Shown: piece after piece, positions 8,812-17,457 of the stretch
Position numbering within the stretch: the stretch's first letter is position 1
Layout of the letters: every line of letters starts with the position of its first letter
NCBI GenBank assembly: GCA_963840925.1
Contig: CAWJAY010000057.1
Coordinates: forward strand, 247,656-311,655
Direction of reading: 5' to 3'
Origin: DATAOG01 sp963840925
GTDB lineage: Bacteria > Pseudomonadota > Alphaproteobacteria > Geminicoccales > Geminicoccaceae
Length of the DNA stretch: 64,000 nucleotides
Made by a program: the position numbers and the translations under genes
Notes under the pieces: model-generated
The model's input: only the letters and a program-made list of their open reading frames with translations
Databases searched by the model: none
What the model was told of the DNA's origin: nothing

Positions 8812-8948
8812 GCGGATCGGCTCCGGTCTGCTCCACAGATGGTTACTCCGTTGCCGGCCGCAAAGGAAACCGATTGCTCGGCGAGGTGCTTGCGCCCGCA
8901 GCGCGGGCATCGGTAATCTGCCGCCGCGACTGCGAGCCGGGGGGCACC

Positions 8949-10325
8949 ATGGCGACCGACAATCGGACCCTGAAGACGGTCCTCAGCGAAGATCGGATCC
9001 CGAGCCACTGGTACAACCTGGCAGCCGACCTGCCGGAGCCGCCGGCGCCGCCGCTGCACCCGGGCACCCTGCAGCCGATCGGCCCGGCCGAGCTGGCACC
9101 GTTGTTCCCGATGGCGCTGATCGCCCAGGAGGTGAGCCAGGAGCCCAGGATCGAGATCCCAGACCCGGTCCGGGATGTCTATCGCCTCTGGCGACCGACG
9201 CCGCTGTACCGGGCGCGCCGGCTCGAGCGCTTCCTCGATACGCCGGCCCGGATCTACTACAAATACGAAGGCGTCAGCCCGGCCGGCAGCCACAAGCCGA
9301 ACACGGCGGTCCCGCAGGCCTACTACAACAAGGAGGCTGGGATCACCCGGATCGCGACCGAGACCGGTGCTGGCCAATGGGGCTCCGCGCTGGCGCTGGC
9401 CGGCAGCCTGTTCGGCCTCGAGGTCGACGTCTACATGGTCAAGGTGAGCTTTCAGCAGAAGCCCTACCGTCGGGCCCTGATGGAGAGCTACGGCGCCCGC
9501 TGCGTCGCCTCGCCCTCGGACGAGACCGAGGCCGGCCGGAAGATCCTGGCCGCGCACCCCGACAGCACGGGCAGCCTCGGGATCGCGATCTCGGAGGCGG
9601 TCGAGATGGCGGCCAAGCGCGACGACACGCACTATGCGCTCGGCAGCGTGCTGAGCCACGTGCTCTTGCATCAGACCGTGATCGGCCAGGAGGCGATCGA
9701 CCAGCTCGAGCAGGCGGGCGATTACCCGGACGTGGTGGTCGGCTGCACCGGCGGTGGCTCCAACTTTGCCGGGATCGCCTTCCCGTTCCTCGGCGCCATG
9801 CTGCGCGGCGGACCCAAGGTCGAGGTGATCGCCTGCGAACCCTCGGCCTGCCCGTCACTGACCCGCGGCAAGTTCGCGTATGACTTCGGCGACACCGGCC
9901 ATCTGACGCCGCTGGTCAAGATGCACACGCTGGGCTCGGAGTTCATCCCGCCCGGCTTCCATGCCGGCGGGCTCCGCTACCACGGCATGGCGCCGATGGT
10001 GAGCCACCTCTTGAACCTCGGCCTGATCAGGGCGGTCGCCTACCACCAGGTCGAGTGCTTCAAGGCCGGCATCGACTTCGCCCGGGTCGAGGGCGTGCTG
10101 CCGGCACCCGAGGCCAATCACGCGGTCAAGGGTGCGATCGAGCAGGCGCTGAAGTGCAAGGCGGCGGGCGAGAGCAAGGTCATCCTGTTCAATCTCTGCG
10201 GCCACGGCCATTTCGACATGCAGGCCTACGCCGATTACTTCGCGGGCAAGCTCACCGACCAGAGCTACGACGAGGCCGAGCTCCAGGCCGCGCTGGCGCA
10301 CCTACCCGAGGTCGCCTCCGGATAG
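8949..10325 (+). CDS. TrpB2-type tryptophan synthase beta-like PLP enzyme
   Basis: 458 residues from the ATG at 8949, preceded by GGGGGGCACC. The length and sequence fit the TrpB2 class rather than TrpB1: the family joins indole and serine (or O-phosphoserine) to tryptophan. PLP lysine lies in AGSHKPNTA near residue 117; ETGAGQWGSALALAG and the phosphate loop GCTGGGSNFAG near residue 262 are typical, and NLCGHGHFDM is near the C-terminus. No trpA is adjacent, as is common for TrpB2, which often salvages indole alone. The upstream in-frame codons from 8874 are not family-like. Confidence 0.85.
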   Translation: MATDNRTLKTVLSEDRIPSHWYNLAADLPEPPAPPLHPGTLQPIGPAELAPLFPMALIAQEVSQEPRIEIPDPVRDVYRLWRPTPLYRARRLERFLDTPARIYYKYEGVSPAGSHKPNTAVPQAYYNKEAGITRIATETGAGQWGSALALAGSLFGLEVDVYMVKVSFQQKPYRRALMESYGARCVASPSDETEAGRKILAAHPDSTGSLGIAISEAVEMAAKRDDTHYALGSVLSHVLLHQTVIGQEAIDQLEQAGDYPDVVVGCTGGGSNFAGIAFPFLGAMLRGGPKVEVIACEPSACPSLTRGKFAYDFGDTGHLTPLVKMHTLGSEFIPPGFHAGGLRYHGMAPMVSHLLNLGLIRAVAYHQVECFKAGIDFARVEGVLPAPEANHAVKGAIEQALKCKAAGESKVILFNLCGHGHFDMQAYADYFAGKLTDQSYDEAELQAALAHLPEVASG

Positions 10326-10444
10326 CGGCAATCGCCCGCGGAAACGCGCCCAGGTCGGCGGCCCCCGGAGGTGTTAGGCACGCGCATATGTGGTAAGGAT
10401 ACGCTAGCGCCTAGGAGTCCTAGATAGGGCATAGGAAAAAATTC

Positions 10445-10473
10445 TTGGACAAAGCCTTAACTGCTTGTTAACC
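10445..10473 (+). promoter_or_regulatory. Putative promoter with dyad over the -10
   Basis: TTGGAC at 10445-10450, 17 bases, then TTAACC at 10468-10473, about 40 bases before the next gene. The inverted repeat TTAAC-N5-GTTAA (10457-10471) overlaps the -10, and a perfect CTAGGA-G-TCCTAG palindrome lies at 10411-10423. The stretch is much more AT-rich than its surroundings. Promoter assignment is by eye only. Confidence 0.35.
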
Positions 10474-10512
10474 TGCAGTAAGTACACCGCCCCGGTCGTA
10501 GCCATCTACGGG

Positions 10513-10872
10513 ATGCCGATCATGTCGAAACGAACGCTAAAGGTGCTAGCTTGCTCAGCCACCGTCTGCGTCGTGGCGATGGCGGCAGCAGCCGGTGCGA
10601 TGATGCCGAACACGATGGTTCCTTGGGCCATCATCGTCGGTACGTGCCTGGTTTGGATCGCCGGTCTTACCGTCGGCCGCATCTTCGGCGCAGCTCCCGG
10701 GTGGAGCTTATGGGGGCTAGGCACAGCGCTCGGCGCCGCGGTCGCCACCACAGGGCTGATCCCAAGGGGCGGCCTCATGTTTGTCGGTGCTGCACTTCTC
10801 GTTTCGGTAGCGGCAATCCTCTCAGCTAAATCCGCTAGCGATGCGATCGAATCTTACCGCCATCAGCATTGA
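10513..10872 (+). CDS. Small hydrophobic membrane protein, unknown function
   Basis: 119 residues from the ATG at 10513 (MPIMSKRTLKVLACS), preceded by ACGGG; ATG 10522 is also possible. Four hydrophobic segments are visible at roughly residues 11-30, 36-56, 64-82 and 88-105, with a short polar tail ending SYRHQH. I do not recognise the family. Codon use is less GC3-biased than neighbours, and the gene sits in an AT-richer islet with the convergent orphan gene downstream, whose stop it overlaps by 10 bases. The islet may be horizontally acquired. Confidence 0.5.
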   Translation: MPIMSKRTLKVLACSATVCVVAMAAAAGAMMPNTMVPWAIIVGTCLVWIAGLTVGRIFGAAPGWSLWGLGTALGAAVATTGLIPRGGLMFVGAALLVSVAAILSAKSASDAIESYRHQH

Positions 10873-11561
10873 GCCATCAGTCCGGCGGCGCTCATCAGAA
10901 CACTCCCCGCCGCTATCGATGCAGCAGCCCTGGCCTGCGTGATTCCGATAGGCACCAAGTAGGCTGCGCCGTCCACGAGGGTAGCTCCCGCGCCGAGTGC
11001 AAACATACCGTACTTCGTGGCGTTGCACCATTTTTCGCTGCTTTTGACCGCGGCCGAGACATTGCCGCTAGCTGAGCAGGACTGCCCCGCCAAGCGCTGG
11101 AGATTCTCCAAGAGCGAGTTCGCGTCGAGTCTGAAACCCGCCGCTTCCAGTCTGACCATCATGATCTGCCCGAGCAGCTCGTCCACCGCCTCTTCGGAAA
11201 GGCCAGCGTCTAGCAACAGCTTTCGCTCGCTCTCAAGAAATGCGAGGAAACTCCTAAAATTTAAAAAAATATCTCTAACATCACTCGCAAGTTTCTCGTC
11301 ATATTGGCGCTTTTCATATACTCTCAAAAGTTGAGCGAAATCCTTATCGCGCGATAGCTCAGTGAGATAATAACATGAAATTTCCATCATATTGGCGTAT
11401 ACTGTGAGGCTTAGCTCGCTTTTGCGAGTAACACTCCGAATGTCATTGACTGCGCCAATAACTAAGGATTGAATCTTGGATAGATCAATGTCTTGTGTGG
11501 TGGCCGAGATGGGCGTAAACAGCAGCTTGACCATTATGGCGAGTTTAAGCACTCGTTCCAT
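10863..11561 (-). CDS. Exported alpha-helical protein, unknown function
   Basis: 232 residues from the ATG at 11561 (MERVLKLAIMVKLLF), which starts a signal peptide ending near PISATTQD. The body is predicted helical and rich in Leu, Glu, Asp and Lys (ELSRDKDFAQLLRVYEKRQ, SERKLLLDAGLSEEAVDEL), with a Cys-containing region near residues 175-195 and a hydrophobic Ala/Gly-rich C-terminal helix pair (FALGAGATLVDGAAYLVP). No family is recognised. Base composition is distinctly AT-richer than the flanks (runs such as taaaatttaaaaaaat), supporting recent acquisition. The 3' end overlaps the convergent membrane-protein gene. Confidence 0.5.
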   Translation of the reverse strand: MERVLKLAIMVKLLFTPISATTQDIDLSKIQSLVIGAVNDIRSVTRKSELSLTVYANMMEISCYYLTELSRDKDFAQLLRVYEKRQYDEKLASDVRDIFLNFRSFLAFLESERKLLLDAGLSEEAVDELLGQIMMVRLEAAGFRLDANSLLENLQRLAGQSCSASGNVSAAVKSSEKWCNATKYGMFALGAGATLVDGAAYLVPIGITQARAAASIAAGSVLMSAAGLMAQC

Positions 11562-11954
11562 TCTTCTGCTTCCCGATGGACTCAGAGACGACCCGATCGA
11601 GGCCACGCGGGCGCCTTCATAGTAACCGATGATGTCACGGCCGTGCGATCAATACGGTCCCGTGATCAATCGTGCAACATGAACAAACGGGGAGCGGCGC
11701 GATCAAGGAACGGCCGCAGAAGGGCAAGCGCAAGGCCAGCAGCAGGGTGGCGGTACCGACCCCATGCGCCTGCCGTTCGAGCCCAGCGTCGAGGACTGCG
11801 AACCCATGTTCTACGCCAAGCCGCAGCCCGCCCCGGCGCCCAAGGACATGCCCCGTCCCCGCAGATCTACTAGCTGCCTGAGCGCGCGCTGCCCCTGGCG
11901 CGCCACCGCCGCTGCGGCTACAAGTCCCCCGGGCCATTGCTTCGGGAGAGCACC
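11562..11954. other. Intergenic stretch, possible small frameshifted ORF
   Basis: About 390 bases without a supported gene. Composition returns to GC-rich near 11,650. Two short + strand frames look partly coding: one from about 11,673 (QHEQTGSGAIKERPQKGK) and one from ATG 11764 (MRLPFEPSVEDCEPMFYAK). They would join if one base were gained or lost near 11,760, giving a basic, Pro-rich peptide of about 65 residues. I do not recognise it and cannot exclude chance. Confidence 0.25.
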
Positions 11955-12575
11955 ATGCTGCGGGTCTGGGGCCGCACCAACTCGATCAACGTGCAAAAGG
12001 TGATGTGGGCGGTGGGCGAACTCGGCATCGCTCACGAGCGGATCGACGCGGGCGGCGCCTTCGGCGGCCTCGACACCGACGAATATGGCGAGCGCAACCC
12101 GAACCGGCGGGTGCCGACCCTCGACGACGACGGCCTCGTCATTTGGGAATCCAACGCCTGCGTCCGCTACCTCGCGGCCCGCTACGACGCCGGCGGCCTC
12201 TGGCCCGACGATCCGGCGGCGCGCGCCCCCGCCGACATGTGGATGGACTGGCAACAGACGACGCTGGTGCCGGACATGACCGTGGTCTTCTGGGGCCTGG
12301 TCCGGACGCCCGAGGCCAAGCGCGACCTGGGCGCGATCGACGCGGCCGCCCGGCGGCTCGGGGACACCTGGCGGGTGCTGGAGACCCAGCTCGCCGGCCG
12401 GCGGTTCGTCGCCGGCGACCAGCTCACGATCGGCGACATTCCGGTTGGCGCCGGCTGCTACCGCTATTTCAACTTGCCGATCGAGCGGCCGTTGCTGCCC
12501 AACGTCGAGGCTTGGTACGAGCGCCTGAAGACGCGCCCGGCGTTCCGCGAGCACGTGATGCTGCCGCTCACCTGA
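11955..12575 (+). CDS. Glutathione S-transferase family protein
   Basis: 206 residues from the ATG at 11955, with GGGAGAG placed 6 bases upstream. Thioredoxin-like N-terminal domain: MLRVWGRTNSINVQKVMWA, the cis-proline strand RRVPTLDDDG and the glutathione-binding ESNACVRYLA (Glu-Ser) near residue 65. The C-terminal helical domain spans residues 90-200 with the capping motif FVAGDQLTIGDIPVGA. It probably conjugates or reduces small electrophiles in the cytosol; the substrate is unknown. An aldo/keto reductase follows 53 bases later on the same strand, suggesting a shared detoxification transcript. Confidence 0.85.
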   Translation: MLRVWGRTNSINVQKVMWAVGELGIAHERIDAGGAFGGLDTDEYGERNPNRRVPTLDDDGLVIWESNACVRYLAARYDAGGLWPDDPAARAPADMWMDWQQTTLVPDMTVVFWGLVRTPEAKRDLGAIDAAARRLGDTWRVLETQLAGRRFVAGDQLTIGDIPVGAGCYRYFNLPIERPLLPNVEAWYERLKTRPAFREHVMLPLT

Positions 12576-12628
12576 GCGCCGGTACCTGCCGCCCACTCCA
12601 GGCCTGCAAGACATATCGGGAGAAAGGC

Positions 12629-13609
12629 ATGCGCTACCGACCTTTCGGGCGAACCGGGCTGCAGGTCTCAGAGCTGATCTTCGGCGGCGGCTGGGTCGGC
12701 GGCATCCTGATCCATCATGACGATGCGACCAAGCGCGCCGCGCTCGAGCGCGCGCTCGAGGCCGGCATCAACTGGATCGACACGGCGCCCTCTTATGGCG
12801 ATGGCAAGTCCGAGACGACGCTCGGCTGGCTGCTCCGGGACGTCGACGCCAAGCCCTATCTCTCGACCAAGGTGCGGATCGACCTCGGCCAGCTGGACGA
12901 CGTTCCGGGCCAGATCGAGCGGAGCCTGGCGGCGAGCCTGCAGCGGCTGGGTCAGGCGTCGGTCGATCTGTTCCAGCTGCACAACCCGATCGGGCCGCGC
13001 ACCGCCGAGGGCCTGCTCGGCATCGAGCAGATCCTGGGCAAAGGCGGCGTCGCGGAGGTGTTCGACCGGCTGCGCGGGCAGGGCCTGACCCGGTTCATCG
13101 GCATCACCGCGCTCGGCGATGCCGCCGCCTGCCGCACGGTGGTCGCGAGCGGCCGCTTCGATTCCGCCCAGGTCTACTACAACCTGCTCAACCCGAGCGC
13201 CGGCCAGACCATGCCGCCCGCCTGGCGCGGCCAGAACTTCGGCGGCCTGATCGCCGACTGTCGCGAGCATGGGGTCGCGGTGATGAACATCCGGGTTCTG
13301 GCGGCCGGCGTGATCGCGAGCGACCGGCGCCACGGCCGCGAGAACGCGATCACCGACGATGCCGACCTCGCGACCGAGGCCGAGCGGGCGCGGGCGGTCT
13401 TTGCGCGGCTGGGCGAGCGCTACGGCACCCGCGCCCAGACCGCGATCCGCTTTGCGCTGGCCAATCCGGACCTCGCGGGGGTGCTGGTCGGCATGGCCGA
13501 GCTTCAGCATCTGGAGGAGGCGCTGGCGGCAGCCGCGCTGGGCCCGCTGCCGGAGCCGGCGCTGGCCGAGCTTCGGAACCTGTACGCGCAGGACTTCGGG
13601 CGCGTCTGA
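12629..13609 (+). CDS. Aldo/keto reductase
   Basis: 326 residues from the ATG at 12629 with GGAGAAAGG immediately upstream; the longer open frame covering the GST gene is a shadow. NAD(P)H-dependent reductase of the (beta/alpha)8 AKR superfamily. Catalytic tetrad residues are visible: Asp and Tyr in DTAPSYGDGKSE, Lys in LSTKVRI, His in VDLFQLHNP. Residues 255-320 include the cofactor region (RFALANPDLAGVLVGM). The substrate is unknown. The stop is only 7 bases from the convergent DUF4340 stop. Confidence 0.85.
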   Translation: MRYRPFGRTGLQVSELIFGGGWVGGILIHHDDATKRAALERALEAGINWIDTAPSYGDGKSETTLGWLLRDVDAKPYLSTKVRIDLGQLDDVPGQIERSLAASLQRLGQASVDLFQLHNPIGPRTAEGLLGIEQILGKGGVAEVFDRLRGQGLTRFIGITALGDAAACRTVVASGRFDSAQVYYNLLNPSAGQTMPPAWRGQNFGGLIADCREHGVAVMNIRVLAAGVIASDRRHGRENAITDDADLATEAERARAVFARLGERYGTRAQTAIRFALANPDLAGVLVGMAELQHLEEALAAAALGPLPEPALAELRNLYAQDFGRV

Positions 13610-13616
13610 CTGCGAC

Positions 13617-14768
13617 TTACGACGTGCTGGAATTCTCCAGCCACTCGCTGCGCGGCTTGGTCATCCGATCGAAGACGTAGGACGGGAGCTTGTAGGCCCA
13701 GCCTGCGACCCGCTCATTGAGGTCGCCGGCGGCCAGTGCAGGCGTCTCGGGTTCGCTCGCGCCCGCCGCAGCGCTCGCCCCGGCACCCTCCGGGGCGGCT
13801 GCAGCCCCGCCGCCCGCCGCCGGCGCGCCGGTGGTCTGATCCTCGCTCGCGGCTGCCGGAGCCGCCGCCTCGACCTCGCGGGCATCGAAGATCGCCCAGG
13901 GCTGGCCGTCGATCTTGGCCAGCTGCACGGTCAGCTCGACGCCATCGAAGGTCGCGGCGACCGCGGTGTGATGGGCGTTCGGCCAGTCCAGCTCGCTCCG
14001 CCGCTTGACGTCGTCGAAGCTCACGCCGGCGAAGGCGCTGGCGAGCGGGAGCAGATCGTCCGCTTTCTTGGCCGTCTCGCCCGCGGCCAGATTCTGGAGC
14101 AGCAGCGGCGCGCCCGCCGCCGCGCGCTCCACGACGTAAGCCTCGCCGCCTTCCGGCCGGATCTCGACCCGGCGGATGCTGTCCGCGCCGAGATCGACGA
14201 CCTGTCTGTCCAGCCAATCGACGACCTGGGGCTCGATCTGGACGCCGCCGCTCGCGAGCCAGGCCTGCGCCTCGCCCGGCCGGCGCAGATACGTTCCCGC
14301 CGACTGGCTCCCGGTCAGACCGTGGTGCTGCTTGCCGATCAGGGCTTCGGCCAGGACCTTGCCGTCCTCGCTCTCGAGCCGCAGCAGACGCGACTTGGCG
14401 TCCTTGGCGTCGAGATCCTCGACCTCGATCCGGCTGTAGCGCTCGGGCATCCTGGTCTTGGCCTCGATCAGGCGCATGTCGGCCAGCGCCACGACCAGAT
14501 CGCGCACGCGCTGTCTGTCGACCGTGTAGCCGAAGCGTTCCGCCGCCGACCATCGATCTCCGGTCTCGCGCACGAGCGTGAACGTGCCTTCGGGCGTGGT
14601 CAGCACGATCTTGGCGACCGCATCCGGATTGGCCCGCAGCGCCGGGAAAGCGGGCTCCTCGCCATATCGCACCGCGGTCGCGGCCGGCTGCTGCAGGACC
14701 GTGACCGCGGCGGCCACCGAGGCGATCAGGGTGATCACGAGCAGGCCGAGAAAGACCTTCGGGCTCAT
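13617..14768 (-). CDS. DUF4340 protein of a Gld-type ABC export cluster
   Basis: 383 residues. One N-terminal transmembrane anchor (MSPKVFLGLLVITLIASVAAA) and a periplasmic body of repeated beta-rich DUF4340 units: ALRANPDAVAKIVLTTPEG and SIRRVEIRPEGGEAYVVER. Residues 300-345 are a low-complexity Ala/Gly/Pro insertion, then a conserved AYKLPSYVFDRMTKPR end. DUF4340 proteins regularly follow GldG-like proteins and accompany the GldA/GldF transporter, here on the same strand. Its job is unknown; in proteobacteria the cluster is not linked to gliding. Start is 25 bases after the GldG stop. Confidence 0.75.
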   Translation of the reverse strand: MSPKVFLGLLVITLIASVAAAVTVLQQPAATAVRYGEEPAFPALRANPDAVAKIVLTTPEGTFTLVRETGDRWSAAERFGYTVDRQRVRDLVVALADMRLIEAKTRMPERYSRIEVEDLDAKDAKSRLLRLESEDGKVLAEALIGKQHHGLTGSQSAGTYLRRPGEAQAWLASGGVQIEPQVVDWLDRQVVDLGADSIRRVEIRPEGGEAYVVERAAAGAPLLLQNLAAGETAKKADDLLPLASAFAGVSFDDVKRRSELDWPNAHHTAVAATFDGVELTVQLAKIDGQPWAIFDAREVEAAAPAAASEDQTTGAPAAGGGAAAAPEGAGASAAAGASEPETPALAAGDLNERVAGWAYKLPSYVFDRMTKPRSEWLENSSTS

Positions 14769-14793
14769 GGTTTCGCTCCTCCCGGTCGGCCGA

Positions 14794-16684
14794 TCAGGCC
14801 GCGGCCGCGCTGCGCGCGCTGCGCAGGCGCCGGTAGACCGCGACCGCCAGCGCGATCAGCGCGATCAGCACCGGCACCGCCCAGATGTTGACGACCTTGA
14901 CCCAGGTCGACAGATGCTCGACGTCCTCGCGCAGCGACCGCTGCACGCCACGCAACTCCTGGCGCAGCCTGATCATCTCGCCGCGGAAGTTCTCGATCTC
15001 CTGCTGCTGCGCCGCGGTCAGGATGACGCTGCTTTGCTGCTCCTCGTCCTGGAGCGAGCGGATCTTGCTCTGGGTCTCGTCGATCTTGGCCTGCAGCTCC
15101 TGCTCCTTGGCCCGGAACCGGTCCTCGGCGTCCCGCTCCATCGCGCGCACGACCTCGAACGGCCGGTCGGTCAGGCCGCGCCCGCGCAGGCTGATCAACC
15201 CCTGGCTGCCGGTCAGATGGTCGAGCGCATTGACCGCGAAGTCGCCGTTGTTGGCGATCGGCACGTCGACCTCCTGACCGAGCAGGCTCTGGGAGCTTAC
15301 CCAGGTCGAAATCGGCCAGCAGGTCGGCGTCGGCGATCAGGATCAGGTTGAGCGGCTGCTTGGCTTCCTTGAGCTGGGGCACCTCGCTCTTGACCCCCTC
15401 GGGCGGGCCGTCCGGATAGGCGCTCTTGACCGGCCCGGTGACCCGCGCGGCGAGCGTGAACGGCGAGCCGGCAGCGACGAACTCGGTGATCAGCCTGGCC
15501 GGATCGGGCTCGGTCTTGATCTTCTCGGCGTCGATCTCCATCGCGAGCGGGCTCGAGACCACCAGCGGCTCGATCGTCGTGGTCGCGCCCTCGCGCTTGG
15601 CGATCGAGCCGGTCGAGTTCAGATGCAGCCGCTTCAGCTGGCCGGTCACAACGTCGTTGGCGGCGAGCTGGTCATGGCCGAGCGCGAGCCAGGGCAGATA
15701 ATCGACCACCACCTGACGGCCGTTCAGCACCGCGGTGACCCGCTGGGCCGCGACCCGGTCGCCGACCACCTTGCCGTTCGGGATCGAGACCCCCCAGCCG
15801 GCGAGCAGCGGCTCCAGCGCCTTGATGGCATCGCCCTCGGGGTTCGCCATCGGATTCATGCCGCCGCCGGCCGCCATCGCCTCGGCGAGCGGATCGACGA
15901 ACGCCAGCACCCGGCCGCCGCGCATCACGAACTGGTCGATCGCGTACAGCGTCGCCGGGTCGACGTTGTGCGGCTGGGCCAGCATCAGCACCTGGACGTC
16001 GTCGTCGATCTTGGCCTGCTGGCCGCCCAGGAAGCGGACATCGAAGACCTGGAACATCGCGTCCAGGACTTTCCAGGGCTGGTAGCGGTTGAACTGGCTG
16101 CCCATCAGCGGCAGATCGCCCAGCACCGCGACCACCGGCTTGGTCGGATGGGCCAGATCGCTGATCATGCGGGTCAGATCGTACTCGAGGAAGTTGGCGC
16201 GCTCGGGCGCCAGATAGCGGATCGCCTGGGTATCGTCGGTCGAGTTGCGCCCGGTCAGGCCGAAGTAGGCGAGCGTGCCGTCGTCCTTGATCGGCAGCCC
16301 CTCCAGCCCCTCGGCGACCGCCAGATCCTCCTCGGGCGAGAACGGCGCCGGGTCCAGGCGCTCGAGCCGGAGCTTGCCGCGGGATAAGCGCCGGTAGCTC
16401 GCGAGCAGCTCCTCGACCCGCTCGGCATGGCCGCTGAAATAGGGCCCGAGCTCGTCGAGCTGCTTGGTGTAGTAGAGCCGGAGATCGACCGGCTCGTCGA
16501 TCGAGGCCAGCACCTCCCGGGTCCCGTCGGAGAGCGTGAACAGGCGGTCCTGGGTCAGGTCCAGCCGGGTCGAGGTCAGATAGGCGCCGGCCAAAAGGTT
16601 GACCGCGAGGAACAGGACCACGGCCAGCCCGATGCCGGCGACCCCCAGCCAGTTGCGGTCGATGCGGGTGAGCTTGCGCGCCAT
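14794..16684 (-). CDS. gldG: GldG-like ABC transporter auxiliary protein, one frameshift
   Basis: About 629 residues when one extra base is removed. N-terminal anchor (VVLFLAVNLLAGAYL), a large extracytoplasmic GldG domain (TRLDLTQDRLFTLSDGT, GGRVLAFVDPLAEAM, YLPWLALGHDQL), a coiled coil near residues 530-585 (AKEQELQAKIDETQSKI) and a second transmembrane segment near the end (AVPVLIALIALAVAVYRR). The frame breaks at 15304-15305: reading GAC-TGG-GTA instead of GAC-CTG-GGT restores LLADFDWVSSQSLLGQEVD, as in relatives. The length is 3n+1, matching one inserted base. It could be a sequencing error or a true null allele. Confidence 0.75.
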
Positions 16685-16705
16685 GACTGATCGGTCCTTG
16701 CTGCT

Positions 16706-17440
16706 TCAGCTGCCCTTGTTGAGCTCGATCAGCGTGACGTTGATGAACAGCGCGACCACGATCAGCGAGCCGAACAGCACGAGGTCGCGCAGATCGATCA
16801 CGCCCTGGGTGATGCCATCGAAGCTGGTCAGCAGGCTCAGGCCGGCGATCGTCTGAACCAGGGCCTCGGGCGCCCAGGCGCGGAAGAACGCCTGGACCAT
16901 CTCGAGCCCGCTCATCAGGAACAGAAAGCAGATCGCGGCCGCCAGCACGAAGGCGATGACTTGGTTCTTGGTCAGGGCCGAGACTGCCGCGCTGATCGCG
17001 AGCAGGCCGCCGGCCATCAGCCAGCTGCCGATGTAGCCGGCCAGGATCACGCCGTTGTCGGGGTCGCCCAGATAGTTGACCGTGAGCCAGAGCGGGAAGG
17101 TCAGCACCAGCGCGATGCCGACGAACAGCCAGGCCGCCAGGAACTTGCCGAGCACCGCCTGGAAGGTCGTGACCGGCTGGGTCATCAGGAACTCGATCGT
17201 GCCGGTCTTGCGCTCCTCGGCCCACAGCCGCATGCCGACCGCCGGCACCAGGAACAGATAGAGCCAGGGGTGCCAGTTGAAGAACGCCTCGAGGTCGGCC
17301 TGGCCGCGCTCCAGCCAGGCGCCGAGGTAGAAGGTCAGGCCGCCGGCCAGCGCCAGGAAGATGATGATGAAGACGTAGGCGAGCGGCGAGCCGAAGTAGG
17401 CCGCCAGCTCGCGCCGCCCGATCGTTAGGATCGCGTGCAT
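16706..17440 (-). CDS. gldF: ABC transporter permease, GldF-like
   Basis: 244 residues, six hydrophobic segments. Starts MHAILTIGRRELAAYFGSPL, has the family block RLWAEERKTGTIEFLMTQPV near residue 72 and ends with a membrane helix and NVTLIELNKGS. ABC-2 type permease that pairs with the GldA-like ATPase encoded 17 bases upstream; GldG starts 21 bases after its stop. The substrate of these proteobacterial systems is unknown. The start codon at 17440 was chosen because it matches GldF N-termini and sits just after the ATPase stop. Confidence 0.85.
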   Translation of the reverse strand: MHAILTIGRRELAAYFGSPLAYVFIIIFLALAGGLTFYLGAWLERGQADLEAFFNWHPWLYLFLVPAVGMRLWAEERKTGTIEFLMTQPVTTFQAVLGKFLAAWLFVGIALVLTFPLWLTVNYLGDPDNGVILAGYIGSWLMAGGLLAISAAVSALTKNQVIAFVLAAAICFLFLMSGLEMVQAFFRAWAPEALVQTIAGLSLLTSFDGITQGVIDLRDLVLFGSLIVVALFINVTLIELNKGS

Positions 17441-17457
17441 CCCGCCTCTCCCGGGTC

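Noticed and set aside
8812..8948. A Zur box between zur and the TrpB2-like gene
   Set aside because: No AT-rich GTTATA-type palindrome is present in the gap.
12005..12628. Upstream extension of the aldo/keto reductase frame through the GST gene
   Set aside because: Arg/Pro-rich shadow; the ATG at 12629 has a clear ribosome site and matches family N-termini.
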